The notes under the pieces are model-generated. The model was not told the origin of the DNA. It saw only the letters and a program-made list of their open reading frames with translations, and did not search any database. A DNA stretch of 23,434 bases from an uncultured Oscillospiraceae bacterium (lineage in GTDB: Bacteria; Bacillota; Clostridia; Oscillospirales; Oscillospiraceae). The stretch is from NCBI GenBank assembly GCA_900756575.1, contig CAAEKQ010000128.1, positions 1-23,434 of the forward strand. Reading direction: 5' to 3'. The position numbers and the translations under genes were made by a program. Of this stretch, positions 1-7,563 are shown piece by piece; position 1 is the stretch's first letter, and every line of letters starts with the position of its first letter.

Positions 1-155
1 AGCTGGAACCGGGTCTCCATGGAACCGTAATCGGTGGCAAAGAACGCATAGCTCCGTGCAAAGCCCCGCTTGGGTACAACTTTGATTCTCAGGCCGTTGG
101 GCAGGGTATCCTCATAGATTTTCTCGCCCAAACCCGGAAAAATACGCTCGTTCAT
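1..155 (-). CDS. yfmH: M16 (insulinase-like) peptidase, YfmH type, N-terminal fragment
   Basis: Only the first 51 codons are present; the gene runs off the window start. The N-terminus contains a short lead, then YEDTLPNGLRIKVVPKRGF and a segment ending in FFATDYGS, which is the typical first strand pair of M16 zinc peptidases of the YfmH group (B. subtilis ymfH). In this family the HxxEH zinc motif comes shortly afterwards, so it is not visible here. The start ATG overlaps the stop of the preceding gene as ATGA, so the two are probably translated together. The pair resembles the YfmF/YfmH pair that NCBI names as associated with EF-P 5-aminopentanol modification; the exact substrate is not known from this sequence. 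Family call is fairly sure; function is by homology. Confidence 0.8.
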   Translation of the reverse strand, partial: MNERIFPGLGEKIYEDTLPNGLRIKVVPKRGFARSYAFFATDYGSMETRFQ

Positions 156-1426
156 GCTTCCACCTCCCCGCAAAGGAAATACACCGTATCCAGCTTCAGT
201 CGCCGGGCCGCCGCCTGAATCTCCGGAATGGTAACGGTTTTTAAGGACTCGGCCAGGGACTCCGCAGTGTAATCATAGCCGCCGATCACCTGTCCCAGCT
301 GGAAATCGTCCAGATTATAGGGGGAATCCTCCCCGGTTTTCAAGCTGGAGATCAGATAGCTCCGGGTGGACTCCAGCTCGTCCTCGGTGATGTCGCCCTG
401 GAGGCAGGCATCCAGCTGCCGGAGGATCTCCTTCCGGGCGGTTTCATACTGCTGGGTATCCACGCCGGAGGAAACCACCATCACGCCCTTCATCCGGTCA
501 ATGCCGGAGGAGGCGTAGTAGCAAAGGCTCAGCTTTTCCCTGACGTTCATAAACAGCTTGGAGGTCAGGCTGCCGCCGTAGACCCCGTTGAGCATCAGCA
601 GCGCCGGGTACATGGGCTCTGCCGCGGTAATGCCGGTCCGGAAGCCCATCACCAGCTTGCCCTGGGTCACGTCCATTTTCTCGGTGATATTCCGCACCGT
701 CTCGGGCATCTTGCCGGGGGTGGTGCCGGTTTTGACAAGGGCCTCTCTGGGGAGATTGGCGAATACCTCCCGCAGGGTGTTCTCCAGGCAGACGGTATCC
801 GCATCGCCGGTGAAAATCAGCTCGATTTGGGACGTTGCCAGAATGTTCTGATAGTGGGCGTACAAGACCTCGGGGGTAATGGCCGCCACATCCTCGGCGC
901 TGCCGTATTTGCTGACTCCATAGGGCTCGTCCCGGAACATCTCCTCCCGGAGCCGGATGGAGGCAAAGGTACGCTTGTCGTTGATCTGGGAGGCAATGGC
1001 GTTGATGAGGTTGATCTTCTCCCCCTCCACGTAATCTGCCCGGAATGCGCCGTTTTCCAGCACCGGATCCATTACAAAGCTGCCCAGCAGCCGGCAGATA
1101 TCCTCGGTGAGATTCTCACCCTCCAGGGTATAGCGCTCATTGATGTAGTCAAGGAACAGGCCGATTGCCTGCACCTCACCCTTTTTCCGAACCGTGGACT
1201 GGATGCCCGCGCCATACCGCTGATCCAGCCAGGCGGAAATAGCGGTCATATCCGGGCACATACCGCAGCCCCGGAGCATCACGTCAGGTAAAAGGGCATT
1301 GAGCGCCGCCTCCTCCCGGCACAGGGGCCGAATCAGGCTCAGAGAAAGGCAGTTGGTCTTGAATTTATCTGTATGCAGAATCGTCAGGAATACACCCGGC
1401 AGCAGCTCTTTCCGTGTTTTTTCCAT
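152..1426 (-). CDS. yfmF: M16 peptidase-like protein lacking the zinc motif, YfmF type
   Basis: A 424-residue protein with the two-lobed M16 layout: an N-terminal half (about 1-210) and a C-terminal half carrying GGSLTSKLFMNVREKLSLCYY near residue 295, the conserved Arg/Tyr segment of the family. No HxxEH zinc-binding motif occurs in the N-terminal half, so this is probably the non-catalytic partner of the downstream, overlapping YfmH-type gene, as in other two-subunit M16 peptidases. I chose ATG at 1426 because GAAAGGAA lies about 8 bases upstream and the family N-terminus begins there; an in-frame TTG at 1480 would add 18 unrelated residues and has its Shine-Dalgarno too close. Probably cytoplasmic, with no signal peptide seen. 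B. subtilis counterpart is ymfF. Role (peptide or modified-protein processing) is inferred. Confidence 0.85.
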   Translation of the reverse strand: MEKTRKELLPGVFLTILHTDKFKTNCLSLSLIRPLCREEAALNALLPDVMLRGCGMCPDMTAISAWLDQRYGAGIQSTVRKKGEVQAIGLFLDYINERYTLEGENLTEDICRLLGSFVMDPVLENGAFRADYVEGEKINLINAIASQINDKRTFASIRLREEMFRDEPYGVSKYGSAEDVAAITPEVLYAHYQNILATSQIELIFTGDADTVCLENTLREVFANLPREALVKTGTTPGKMPETVRNITEKMDVTQGKLVMGFRTGITAAEPMYPALLMLNGVYGGSLTSKLFMNVREKLSLCYYASSGIDRMKGVMVVSSGVDTQQYETARKEILRQLDACLQGDITEDELESTRSYLISSLKTGEDSPYNLDDFQLGQVIGGYDYTAESLAESLKTVTIPEIQAAARRLKLDTVYFLCGEVEA

Positions 1427-1488
1427 TTTCACATTCCTTTCAAATGCTGTTGCGCCCGCGCCGCAAAAGCCGTCAGGCAACTCCTTTT

Positions 1489-1516
1489 ATTATACAACAG
1501 TTCGCCAAAAAGTAAA
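1489..1516 (-). promoter_or_regulatory. Sigma-A promoter for the M16 pair
   Basis: On the minus strand the -10 is a perfect TATAAT (1494-1489) with TTTACT (1516-1511, 4 of 6 consensus) 16 bases upstream. Transcription would begin near 1482, leaving a leader of about 55 bases before the ATG at 1426. It faces away from the prmA promoter, with only about 18 bases between the two -35 boxes. Confidence 0.6.
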
Positions 1517-1534
1517 CGAAAAATATCTTTGGGG

Positions 1535-1563
1535 TTGTATCATCTCCCAAAATCCTGTAGAAT
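1535..1563 (+). promoter_or_regulatory. Sigma-A promoter for prmA
   Basis: TTGTAT (1535-1540), a 17-base spacer and TAGAAT (1558-1563) match the sigma-A consensus. The predicted start near 1570 leaves a leader of about 27 bases that holds GAAAGGAG just before the prmA ATG. Confidence 0.6.
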
Positions 1564-1596
1564 AGCCTCGATATCATTGAAAGGAGCGATTTCATT

Positions 1597-2580
1597 ATGG
1601 AATGGCTGGAAGTGACCATCAAAACCATCTCCCCTGCCATTGATCTGTTGGGCGCACGGCTCACCGCCATTGGCTACGACAGCTTTATCATAGACGACAG
1701 CGAGGATTTTTCCGAATTTCTCAAGGACAACACCCAGTATTGGGACTATGTAGACGAAGAATTGGCCCGGAAGATGCAAAACGTCTCTCAGATTCGTCTG
1801 TATCTCCCCCACGACGCCCAGGCCCCGGAGCAGATTGCCCAGCTGAAAAGCGAACTGGAGGTATTCCGAGCTCAGAATCCCGACACCGACCTCGGCTCTC
1901 TGGAGGTCAGCCTCCAGAACCTTCAGGAGGAGGACTGGGAGGAGAGCTGGAAGCAGTATTATCAGCCCATCCCCATCGGCGAAAAGCTGCTGATCGTCCC
2001 CCAGTGGCTCTCCCCGGAGAATCCCGAGCACCGGATCCCCGTGGTGCTGGATCCGGGCATGATCTTCGGCACCGGCGCCCATGCCTCCACCCAGATGTGT
2101 CTCCGGGCATTGGAACAGACCATACACGGCGGGGAGCGGGTCATCGACCTTGGCAGCGGCAGCGGAATTCTGTCCATTGCGGCCCTGCTGCTCGGCGCAC
2201 AGGAGGCCACCGGCGTAGACATCGATCCCAAGGCTGAGGATATCGCCCGGGAAAATGCCGCCCTCAACGGTCTCACCGCCCCGAAATTCCGCGCCGTTAC
2301 CGGAAACGTCATTGGCGACAAGGCCATGATGGAATCCCTCAGTGAGGGCGGCTATGACGTGGTGCTGGCCAACATTGTGGCGGATGTGATCATCCCCCTG
2401 TCTGCCGTGGTGCCCCACTTTCTCCGCCCCGACGGCGTGTTTATCTGCTCCGGTATTCTCAACACCCGGCTTTCCGAGGTGGAGCGAGCCATTGAAGCCG
2501 CCGGGCTCACCATCACCCAGCGGGAGATGCAGGAGGACTGGTGCCGCCTGACCGCCAGAAGGAGTGACAGCGCCCTATGA
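1597..2580 (+). CDS. prmA: Ribosomal protein L11 methyltransferase
   Basis: A 327-residue class I SAM-dependent methyltransferase that trimethylates amino groups of ribosomal protein L11. Residues 1-130 form the substrate-recognition domain, including the EEDWEESWKQYYQPIPIG segment typical of PrmA. The catalytic domain follows: DPGMIFGTGAHAST (152-165), a hallmark of the family, then motif I VIDLGSGSGILSIAA (182-196) and the acidic strand GVDID (206-210). NIVADVI further on is the active-site loop equivalent. Length is normal for clostridial PrmA. GAAAGGAG lies 9 bases before the ATG. The stop overlaps the next gene's start (ATGA), so the two are cotranscribed. Many genomes place prmA next to a 16S rRNA methyltransferase gene (rsmE); here a membrane protein takes that position. 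Confidence 0.95.
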   Translation: MEWLEVTIKTISPAIDLLGARLTAIGYDSFIIDDSEDFSEFLKDNTQYWDYVDEELARKMQNVSQIRLYLPHDAQAPEQIAQLKSELEVFRAQNPDTDLGSLEVSLQNLQEEDWEESWKQYYQPIPIGEKLLIVPQWLSPENPEHRIPVVLDPGMIFGTGAHASTQMCLRALEQTIHGGERVIDLGSGSGILSIAALLLGAQEATGVDIDPKAEDIARENAALNGLTAPKFRAVTGNVIGDKAMMESLSEGGYDVVLANIVADVIIPLSAVVPHFLRPDGVFICSGILNTRLSEVERAIEAAGLTITQREMQEDWCRLTARRSDSAL

Positions 2581-3638
2581 CCTATCGGAACAAGCTGCGG
2601 CTCCGGCGCTTTCTCATCATTCTCGCCATTGTGCTGCTGGCACTGCTGATCGTGGGGCTCATCGGTTTTTCCTATCTGGGCCGTTACGTGGTCTATACCG
2701 AGGACGGGGCCCACTTCTCCTTCCACTCTCAGCCCCCCAGTGCCCCGGAAGCGGAACAGGCCGCCGCGCCCGTGGAATCCCCGGTGCTGGTCACCGGCAG
2801 TTCCATTCGGGAGCAGTCCATTCTGGAGGACGGCGATTCAACAGTCCTCCAGGACAGCGAGGTTAAGGGCCTGCTGGTGGACTATGTGACCCTGAGCGAT
2901 CCCTCCGCCGTCAGCGCCGTGGATCTTGGCACCGGAGCCTATAACACCCTGGTGCTGGAAATGCGGGCAGGCGGCAGCGCGATTCTCGACACCGACGCCG
3001 TCCGGCAGCTGATCTCCCGGGCCGAAAGCGCACAGATGCATCTGGTCGCCATGATGTCCTGCCTGAACGACAGCGCCTATGCCCTGTCCCATACCGATGA
3101 GGCCCTGTCCATTTCCGGCGGCGCACTTTGGATGAACTCCGCCGGCTCCTATTGGCTGGATCCCACCAATGCCGACGTGCAGAACTATCTCGCAGAAATG
3201 ATCAACCAGCTGGAGGCCATGGGCTTCCAGGAAGTGATCCTCAATAATTTCAGCTTTCCCACCACCGATGAGATCGTCTATTCCTCAGATTCCACCCGGG
3301 AATCCATGCTCCAGGACGCCTACAAGGCCCTGGAAAACAAGGCCAGTCTGGACTGCACCCTGGGGCTTCTCATCAAAGATCCCGAGTCCGGCCATCAGGC
3401 CTTTGACCTGGCAGAGCATCTGTATGTCTACTATTCCGAGGGCAGCAGCCTCAAGCAGTATGTGGACGACCATCCCGACACCTATCTGGTGTTCCTGACC
3501 GCCTCCCACGATACCCGCTTTGATGACTACGGCAAGGTTTACACCCAACAGTCGGTGGATTATTTCTCCTCCCTCCCCGATCTTGATCTGAGCAACAATG
3601 ATACTACGGAGACAACGGAGACCAGTCCGGAACCCTAA
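2577..3638 (+). CDS. Membrane-anchored protein with divergent glycoside-hydrolase-like (DUF4015-type) domain
   Basis: A 353-residue protein of unproven function. A basic N-terminus (KLRLRR) leads into one hydrophobic helix (about 11-34), with the rest outside the membrane: a low-complexity Pro/Ala/Glu linker (about 50-70), then a domain of alternating strands and helices (about 95-335), then an acidic Thr/Glu tail. The domain has a VDYVTLSD segment, VLEMRAGG (127-134), HLVAMMSCLND (155-165), WLDPTNADVQNYL (193-205) and FQEVILNNFSFP (217-228). The last two resemble the WLDP and QFDYVRFP blocks of putative glycoside hydrolases of the PF13200 group, but the acidic residue of the second block is replaced by Asn, so activity may be lost. 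The family link is my pattern match, not proven. It overlaps prmA by 4 bases. Confidence 0.65.
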   Translation: MTYRNKLRLRRFLIILAIVLLALLIVGLIGFSYLGRYVVYTEDGAHFSFHSQPPSAPEAEQAAAPVESPVLVTGSSIREQSILEDGDSTVLQDSEVKGLLVDYVTLSDPSAVSAVDLGTGAYNTLVLEMRAGGSAILDTDAVRQLISRAESAQMHLVAMMSCLNDSAYALSHTDEALSISGGALWMNSAGSYWLDPTNADVQNYLAEMINQLEAMGFQEVILNNFSFPTTDEIVYSSDSTRESMLQDAYKALENKASLDCTLGLLIKDPESGHQAFDLAEHLYVYYSEGSSLKQYVDDHPDTYLVFLTASHDTRFDDYGKVYTQQSVDYFSSLPDLDLSNNDTTETTETSPEP

Positions 3639-3656
3639 ATCTAAATAAGAACGCGC

Positions 3657-3692
3657 AACAGCCCGAAGCAGGCCTTTCTGCTTCGGGCTGTT
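3657..3692 (+). terminator. Rho-independent terminator after the prmA operon
   Basis: A perfect 14-bp stem, AACAGCCCGAAGCA (3657-3670) against TGCTTCGGGCTGTT (3679-3692), with an 8-base loop, followed by TTCTTTCCTT-like pyrimidines on the plus strand. It lies 19 bases after the stop at 3638 and 16 bases before the stop of the convergent hydrolase gene, so it may also serve as a weaker terminator for the minus strand. Confidence 0.9.
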
Positions 3693-3707
3693 CTTTCCTT
3701 ACGTATC

Positions 3708-4331
3708 TTATGTATTGTCGTTCATCCAGAAGAACCGATGCATACCAATGGTGATCACATAGTGCTGCTCCTCATGCCAGGAAGATTGCACCAGCGCAGG
3801 ATTGTACCAAAGGTCCGCTTTTTCCTCCGTCACACGCTCCCCGTCGTCAAACACTCGGGAAACGGACTCTTTTACCTCGTCGGTGACATTGCTGTAGCTG
3901 GTAGAAGCGACCTGATATTTGGCAATGCTCTCGATCACCCCAAGGCTGTTGCGCTGGGCGCCGTCGAGAATACACTGAGCCACCATCATCTGGCCACGGC
4001 TGCCTTCGCCGCCTGCCTCACACATCACCGCGCATTCCACAGCCATCCGCTCTTCGTCGGTGAGCTCATAGGGGCTAACCCCGGTGGGCGGAACGGTGTC
4101 GGATTCTTCCTCAGGATTTTCATCCCCCTGGGTGACGTTCTGAACCGGAGCAAGGGTCTCCAGATTTTTTGTGGGAGCTTCGATGCCCTGGGCGCTCATA
4201 GTCTCCACAGTGACCGCCTGGGGTTTTGTCTCCTCATCTCCGGCGGCAAAACCGGTGATGCAGAACAGCGCAATCACCGCCACCGCCAGCAGCCCGCATA
4301 ACGGAGCCGCAATACGTAATTTCTTACTCAT
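3708..4331 (-). CDS. SleB-family (Hydrolase_2) secreted cell-wall hydrolase
   Basis: A 207-residue exported protein. Residues 1-31 look like a signal peptide (basic MSKKLR, a hydrophobic core, possible cleavage after GFAA); 32-88 is an acidic, Pro/Thr-rich linker. The C-terminal domain (about 89-207) matches the PF07486 cell-wall hydrolase family: ERMAVECAVMCEAGGEG (94-110), with E105 at the position of the catalytic glutamate of SleB-type lytic enzymes; GQMMVAQCILDGA; DLWYNPALVQSSWH; and ITIGMHRFFW. The family acts on peptidoglycan, often cortex during germination. The LysM or SPOR domain seen in some relatives is absent. ATG at 4331 is preferred because GAGGAAAC precedes it and the signal peptide begins there; an earlier in-frame start would overlap the promoter. 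It could be vegetative or spore-linked. Confidence 0.8.
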   Translation of the reverse strand: MSKKLRIAAPLCGLLAVAVIALFCITGFAAGDEETKPQAVTVETMSAQGIEAPTKNLETLAPVQNVTQGDENPEEESDTVPPTGVSPYELTDEERMAVECAVMCEAGGEGSRGQMMVAQCILDGAQRNSLGVIESIAKYQVASTSYSNVTDEVKESVSRVFDDGERVTEEKADLWYNPALVQSSWHEEQHYVITIGMHRFFWMNDNT

Positions 4332-4392
4332 ATGTGTTTCCTCAAAAATTATTTTTTGCCAAAATGAATGAAGTACTTTCGTTCGTGTCAAA

Positions 4393-4421
4393 ATCATACT
4401 CCATCTTCGCTCGAATGTCAA
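4393..4421 (-). promoter_or_regulatory. Near-consensus sigma-A promoter for the SleB-type hydrolase gene
   Basis: Minus strand TTGACA (4421-4416), a 17-base spacer and TATGAT (4398-4393). The -35 is perfect and the -10 is 5 of 6. Transcription would start near 4386, about 55 bases before the ATG at 4331. A vegetative-type promoter argues against exclusive control by a sporulation sigma factor. Confidence 0.75.
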
Positions 4422-4842
4422 TGACATTTTGTAAATATTTTTCGTCCCAAAATCAAATTTCGTCAGGTTCCGTTGATACTTCACGGTTTTTTATGTTCAT
4501 TTTTGTGTATTTATGCTATATATCATCATTCAATTTTGTGCAGTTTTTAGTATCCGTTTTGTTCCAGTTTTCGATTTTCTATCATAACGGTAACAATTTC
4601 GACGAATTATGCGTATCGTAACAATGTTATATTATTTCCCGAAATCAAGTTTTTAGCTAGTTTACGCTTGTTGACATAAAAATCATTTGATAAGTTTGTG
4701 TAACCGTTATGTAACCTTTTGCTCGAATGAAATCAGACCTTGTCTGGACTCCTATCGGGGCGCAAATCCCACCCCATGGTCTCGTCCGTTTTCTCCAAAA
4801 CTCGCAGCCCATCCCCTCCCCCGCTCGGACGAAAATGGGCGC
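4422..4842. other. Long AT-rich gene-free region with GTAAC repeats
   Basis: This is the main part of the only gap longer than 300 bases. The left part (to about 4715) is strikingly AT-rich compared with the flanking genes; the right part is C-rich on the plus strand. GTAAC occurs four times on the plus strand (4590, 4618, 4700, 4711); the first two are GTAACAAT, 28 bases apart. ATAACGGTAAC (4584-4594) is an imperfect inverted copy of GTAACCGTTAT (4700-4710). A perfect TTGACA lies at 4671-4676 on the plus strand, but no good -10 is found at 16-18 bases. In the right part, TCGTCCG (4782-4788) is inverted at 4826-4832, and GGGCGCAAA is repeated at 4758 and 4837. Short reading frames here lack ribosome-binding sites. 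I cannot assign a function. Confidence 0.5.
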
Positions 4843-4880
4843 AAAAAATACCGGATCATGCATTGCACGATCCGGTATTT
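4843..4880 (-). terminator. Rho-independent terminator after ligA
   Basis: On the minus strand AAATACCGGATC (4880-4869) pairs perfectly with GATCCGGTATTT (4857-4846) around an 11-base loop, and the stem runs directly into six Ts. It lies 23 bases after the ligA stop and closes the pcrA-yunB-ligA unit. The plus strand has only three Ts after the stem, so activity in that direction would be weaker. Confidence 0.9.
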
Positions 4881-4903
4881 CCTCGTATGTTCCGCCGCCG
4901 TCT

Positions 4904-6877
4904 TCAGGACAGCAGCGCTAAAAATTCTTCTTCCGTGAGCACCTGAATGCCAAGCTCCTGGGCTTTTTTCAGCTTCGATCCTGCCCCGGGGCCTGCCACC
5001 ACAAAGCTGGTTTTCTTGGACACACTGCCCGCCGCTTTGCCGCCCATGCTCTCGATTTTCTCCGTAGCCTCCTGGCGGGTCATCTGCTCCAGGGTGCCGG
5101 TGACCACAATGGTTTTTCCGGCAAACCGCTGATCCAAGATCTCCGTCAGGCACTTGGTGTTGAGCCCCGCCGCCATCAGATCCTCGATGAGTGTTTGATT
5201 GAGTGGACGCTCAAACCAACTTTTGATATTTCCCGCAGTAATCCCGCCGATATCCGGTACGGCGGTAAGTTCTTCGAGACTTGCACGTTGAATGCTCTCC
5301 AGGGTTCCAAACCGCTGAGCCAGCATCTTTGCCGCCTTGGCTCCCACCTGGCGGATGCCCAACGCAAACAGCAACCGCCAGAGATCGTTCTCCTTGGACT
5401 TTGCAATGGACGCCACCAGATTTTTGGCCGACTGCGCCCCCATGCGGTCCAGAGGCTCCAGCTGCTCCACAGTCAGATGGTAGAGATCCGCAGGGGTCTC
5501 CACCAGTCCCTCGCCGGTGAGCTGCTCCACAATGGCGCTGCCCAATCCGTCGATGTCCATGGCGTCTCGGGAGGCAAAGTGACTCAGAAACCGCACCTTC
5601 TGGGCCGGGCAGCTCTCGCTGACGCAGCGAATGGCCGCACCGTCCGGATCCCGTTCCGTTGGCCCGCCGCAGACCGGACATACCGCCGGAAGCGTATAGG
5701 GCACCGTCCCCTCCGGGCGCTTGGTGAGATCCACCTCCAGAATCTCCGGAATGATCTCTCCCGCCTTGCGAATCAGCACCGTATCGCCGATGCGAATGTC
5801 CTTCTCCGCAATAAAATCCTGATTGTGCAGCGTCGCATTTGTCACCGTGGTGCCGGACAGTCGCACGGGCTTCACCACCGCTTTGGGGGTCAAAACGCCG
5901 GTGCGCCCCACCTGGATCACGATATTCTCCACCACCGTGGGCTTGACCTCCGGTGGATACTTATAGGCACAGGCCCAGCGTGGGAACTTGGCGGTACTGC
6001 CGAACCGCTGGCGCTGCTCCAGGCTGTTGATCTTGATGACCGCGCCGTCGATATCAAAGGAGAAGGCCTCCCTCCCCTCGTTAATGGCGGTGATCCGGGT
6101 CTCGATTTCCGCCCGGGTCTCGCAGAGGGTATAGGGAATCACCTTGAACTTCAGGCTCCCCAGATAGTCCAGACTCTCGGTATGACTCTCAAACGTCTTC
6201 CCCTCGCAGAGCTGGAGGTTGAACACCAGAATATCCAGCTGCCGCTTGGACGCAATTTTCGGATCCAGCTGGCGAAGGCTTCCCGCGGCGGCATTCCTGG
6301 GGTTGGCAAACAGGCTCTGCCCCTCTGCCTCCCGCTTTTCATTCAGCGCCCGGAATACCTTTTTCGGCATAAATACCTCGCCTCGGACGATCAGCCGACG
6401 GGGCGCATTCTCCAGCTTTAAGGGGATGGATCGGATGGTTTTGAGGTTTTCGGTGACGTCCTCGCCCACGTTTCCGTCGCCCCGGGTTGCACCCCGGACG
6501 AATACGCCGTCCACATATTCCAGCGCCACCGACAGACCGTCTACCTTGGGCTCCACGCTGTACCTTCGATCCGGTGCTTCCTCGGTGATCCGCTGGTCAA
6601 ACTCCCCCAGCTCATCAAAGGAAAATACATCCTGCAGGCTCTCCAGCGGCACCTCATGCACCACCGGTTGAAACTGTGGCAGTGCCTCGCCGCCCACACG
6701 CCTGGTGGGAGAATCCGCCTGTGCAAACTGCGGATAGGCGGTCTCCAGCTCCTCCAAGTGCCGGAGCTTCTGATCATATTCAAAATCCGGCATGGTGGGA
6801 TCGTCCAGCACGTAGTAGCGGTGCCCCGCGTCGTTGAGCTCCCGGGTCAAAGCCAGAATTTCTTCCTGTGGATTCAT
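4904..6877 (-). CDS. ligA: NAD+-dependent DNA ligase
   Basis: A 657-residue LigA that seals nicks in replication and repair, using NAD+ to adenylate an active-site lysine. In order: the Ia domain with HRYYVLDDPTMPDFEYD (NMN binding); the adenylation domain with the KVDG motif (K111) and later TRGDG; the OB fold with GRTGVLTPKAVVKPV; a four-Cys zinc finger (CPVCGG...CVSESC, about residues 400-423); helix-hairpin-helix repeats; and a C-terminal BRCT domain (FAGKTIVVTGTLEQM onward). Length is normal. Two starts compete: ATG at 6883 overlaps the yunB stop as ATGA, but its GAGG is only one base away; ATG at 6877 has GAGG at a normal 7 bases, so I prefer it. Last gene of the pcrA-yunB-ligA unit. 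Confidence 0.97.
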   Translation of the reverse strand: MNPQEEILALTRELNDAGHRYYVLDDPTMPDFEYDQKLRHLEELETAYPQFAQADSPTRRVGGEALPQFQPVVHEVPLESLQDVFSFDELGEFDQRITEEAPDRRYSVEPKVDGLSVALEYVDGVFVRGATRGDGNVGEDVTENLKTIRSIPLKLENAPRRLIVRGEVFMPKKVFRALNEKREAEGQSLFANPRNAAAGSLRQLDPKIASKRQLDILVFNLQLCEGKTFESHTESLDYLGSLKFKVIPYTLCETRAEIETRITAINEGREAFSFDIDGAVIKINSLEQRQRFGSTAKFPRWACAYKYPPEVKPTVVENIVIQVGRTGVLTPKAVVKPVRLSGTTVTNATLHNQDFIAEKDIRIGDTVLIRKAGEIIPEILEVDLTKRPEGTVPYTLPAVCPVCGGPTERDPDGAAIRCVSESCPAQKVRFLSHFASRDAMDIDGLGSAIVEQLTGEGLVETPADLYHLTVEQLEPLDRMGAQSAKNLVASIAKSKENDLWRLLFALGIRQVGAKAAKMLAQRFGTLESIQRASLEELTAVPDIGGITAGNIKSWFERPLNQTLIEDLMAAGLNTKCLTEILDQRFAGKTIVVTGTLEQMTRQEATEKIESMGGKAAGSVSKKTSFVVAGPGAGSKLKKAQELGIQVLTEEEFLALLS

Positions 6878-6879
6878 CG

Positions 6880-7524
6880 TCATCCCTCTTTCGCAAATAA
6901 TCCCGAAGGATCTAAATAGGCATAGGTATCCGGCACCGGCCCCAGCAATACCGTCTCCGCTACGCAGACCTGGGAGGAAACCCGATCCGTCACCGTGCCC
7001 GACGGCAGCAGCACAATCAGATCCAGCGACACCTCCATCATGATCCGGTGGATGGTCTGATTGATGCCCGCATCGGAAAACTCCCCCTGAAACTGTGCGT
7101 CAGAGGAGCTTACCGCAATGATTTTCACCGGAATGGACGGCCCTCTGCCGCTGAGCAGTTGGATCCCCGTGAGATTCCCCAGGGGGATGCTGATTTCGTC
7201 GTCCTCGATGTTGTAAATATCGTCGTCCAGAATCTCCAGCAGCTGGGTTTTCAGCCGGTTCATCTCCTGCATATTGGTGGTCAGCGCGGTGATATTGCCG
7301 TTCTGATCCCGCTGGAGGGTCACCAGCTTGTCGTACTGGATGTTCCCCTCCCGAATCTGCTGATTCACCGCCTGATTGATCACGTTGGAAGCCGCGTCGG
7401 TGATTTTCGCCTGTGCCAGCTCCTGGGTCAGGGGATTGATCCTGGTTCGCAGCAGCACCGCCGCCCCGATCACCACCAGCATCAGCAGAATACACCAGCG
7501 CCAAAGCCGCCTTCTTCTCATCAT
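6880..7524 (-). CDS. yunB: Sporulation protein YunB
   Basis: A 214-residue protein of the YunB family (PF09560), needed for normal spore formation in B. subtilis; its molecular activity is unknown. The N-terminus is basic (MMRRRRLWRW), followed by one membrane helix (about 9-25). The rest is predicted outside and shows family blocks: AKITDAASNVINQAV (about 39-53), YDKLVTLQRDQNGNITALTTNMQEMNRLK, IPLGNLTGIQLLSGRGPSIPVKI, and a C-terminal VSLDLIVLLPSGT...VCVAETVLLGPVPDTYAYL. GGGGAG stands just before two adjacent ATGs (7524 and 7521); the spacing slightly favours the second. The gene lies 39 bases after pcrA and overlaps or abuts ligA. Its promoter appears to be the shared vegetative one ahead of pcrA, as no separate sporulation promoter was recognised. 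Confidence 0.88.
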   Translation of the reverse strand: MMRRRRLWRWCILLMLVVIGAAVLLRTRINPLTQELAQAKITDAASNVINQAVNQQIREGNIQYDKLVTLQRDQNGNITALTTNMQEMNRLKTQLLEILDDDIYNIEDDEISIPLGNLTGIQLLSGRGPSIPVKIIAVSSSDAQFQGEFSDAGINQTIHRIMMEVSLDLIVLLPSGTVTDRVSSQVCVAETVLLGPVPDTYAYLDPSGLFAKEG

Positions 7525-7563
7525 ACTCCCCCCTCAGGGGAAGTTTATGCGCCGGAAATCCGG

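Noticed and set aside
1427..1480. N-terminal extension of the YfmF-type protein from a TTG at 1480
   Set aside because: The Shine-Dalgarno is directly against the TTG and the extra residues do not fit the family; ATG at 1426 is better.
4334..4621. A 95-codon hydrophobic open frame on the plus strand in the AT-rich gap
   Set aside because: No ribosome-binding site, it covers the hydrolase promoter on the other strand, and its composition is what AT-rich DNA would give by chance.
4687..4938. Short plus-strand open frames over the ligA terminator
   Set aside because: They run through the terminator stem and into the end of ligA; no Shine-Dalgarno and no similarity recognised.
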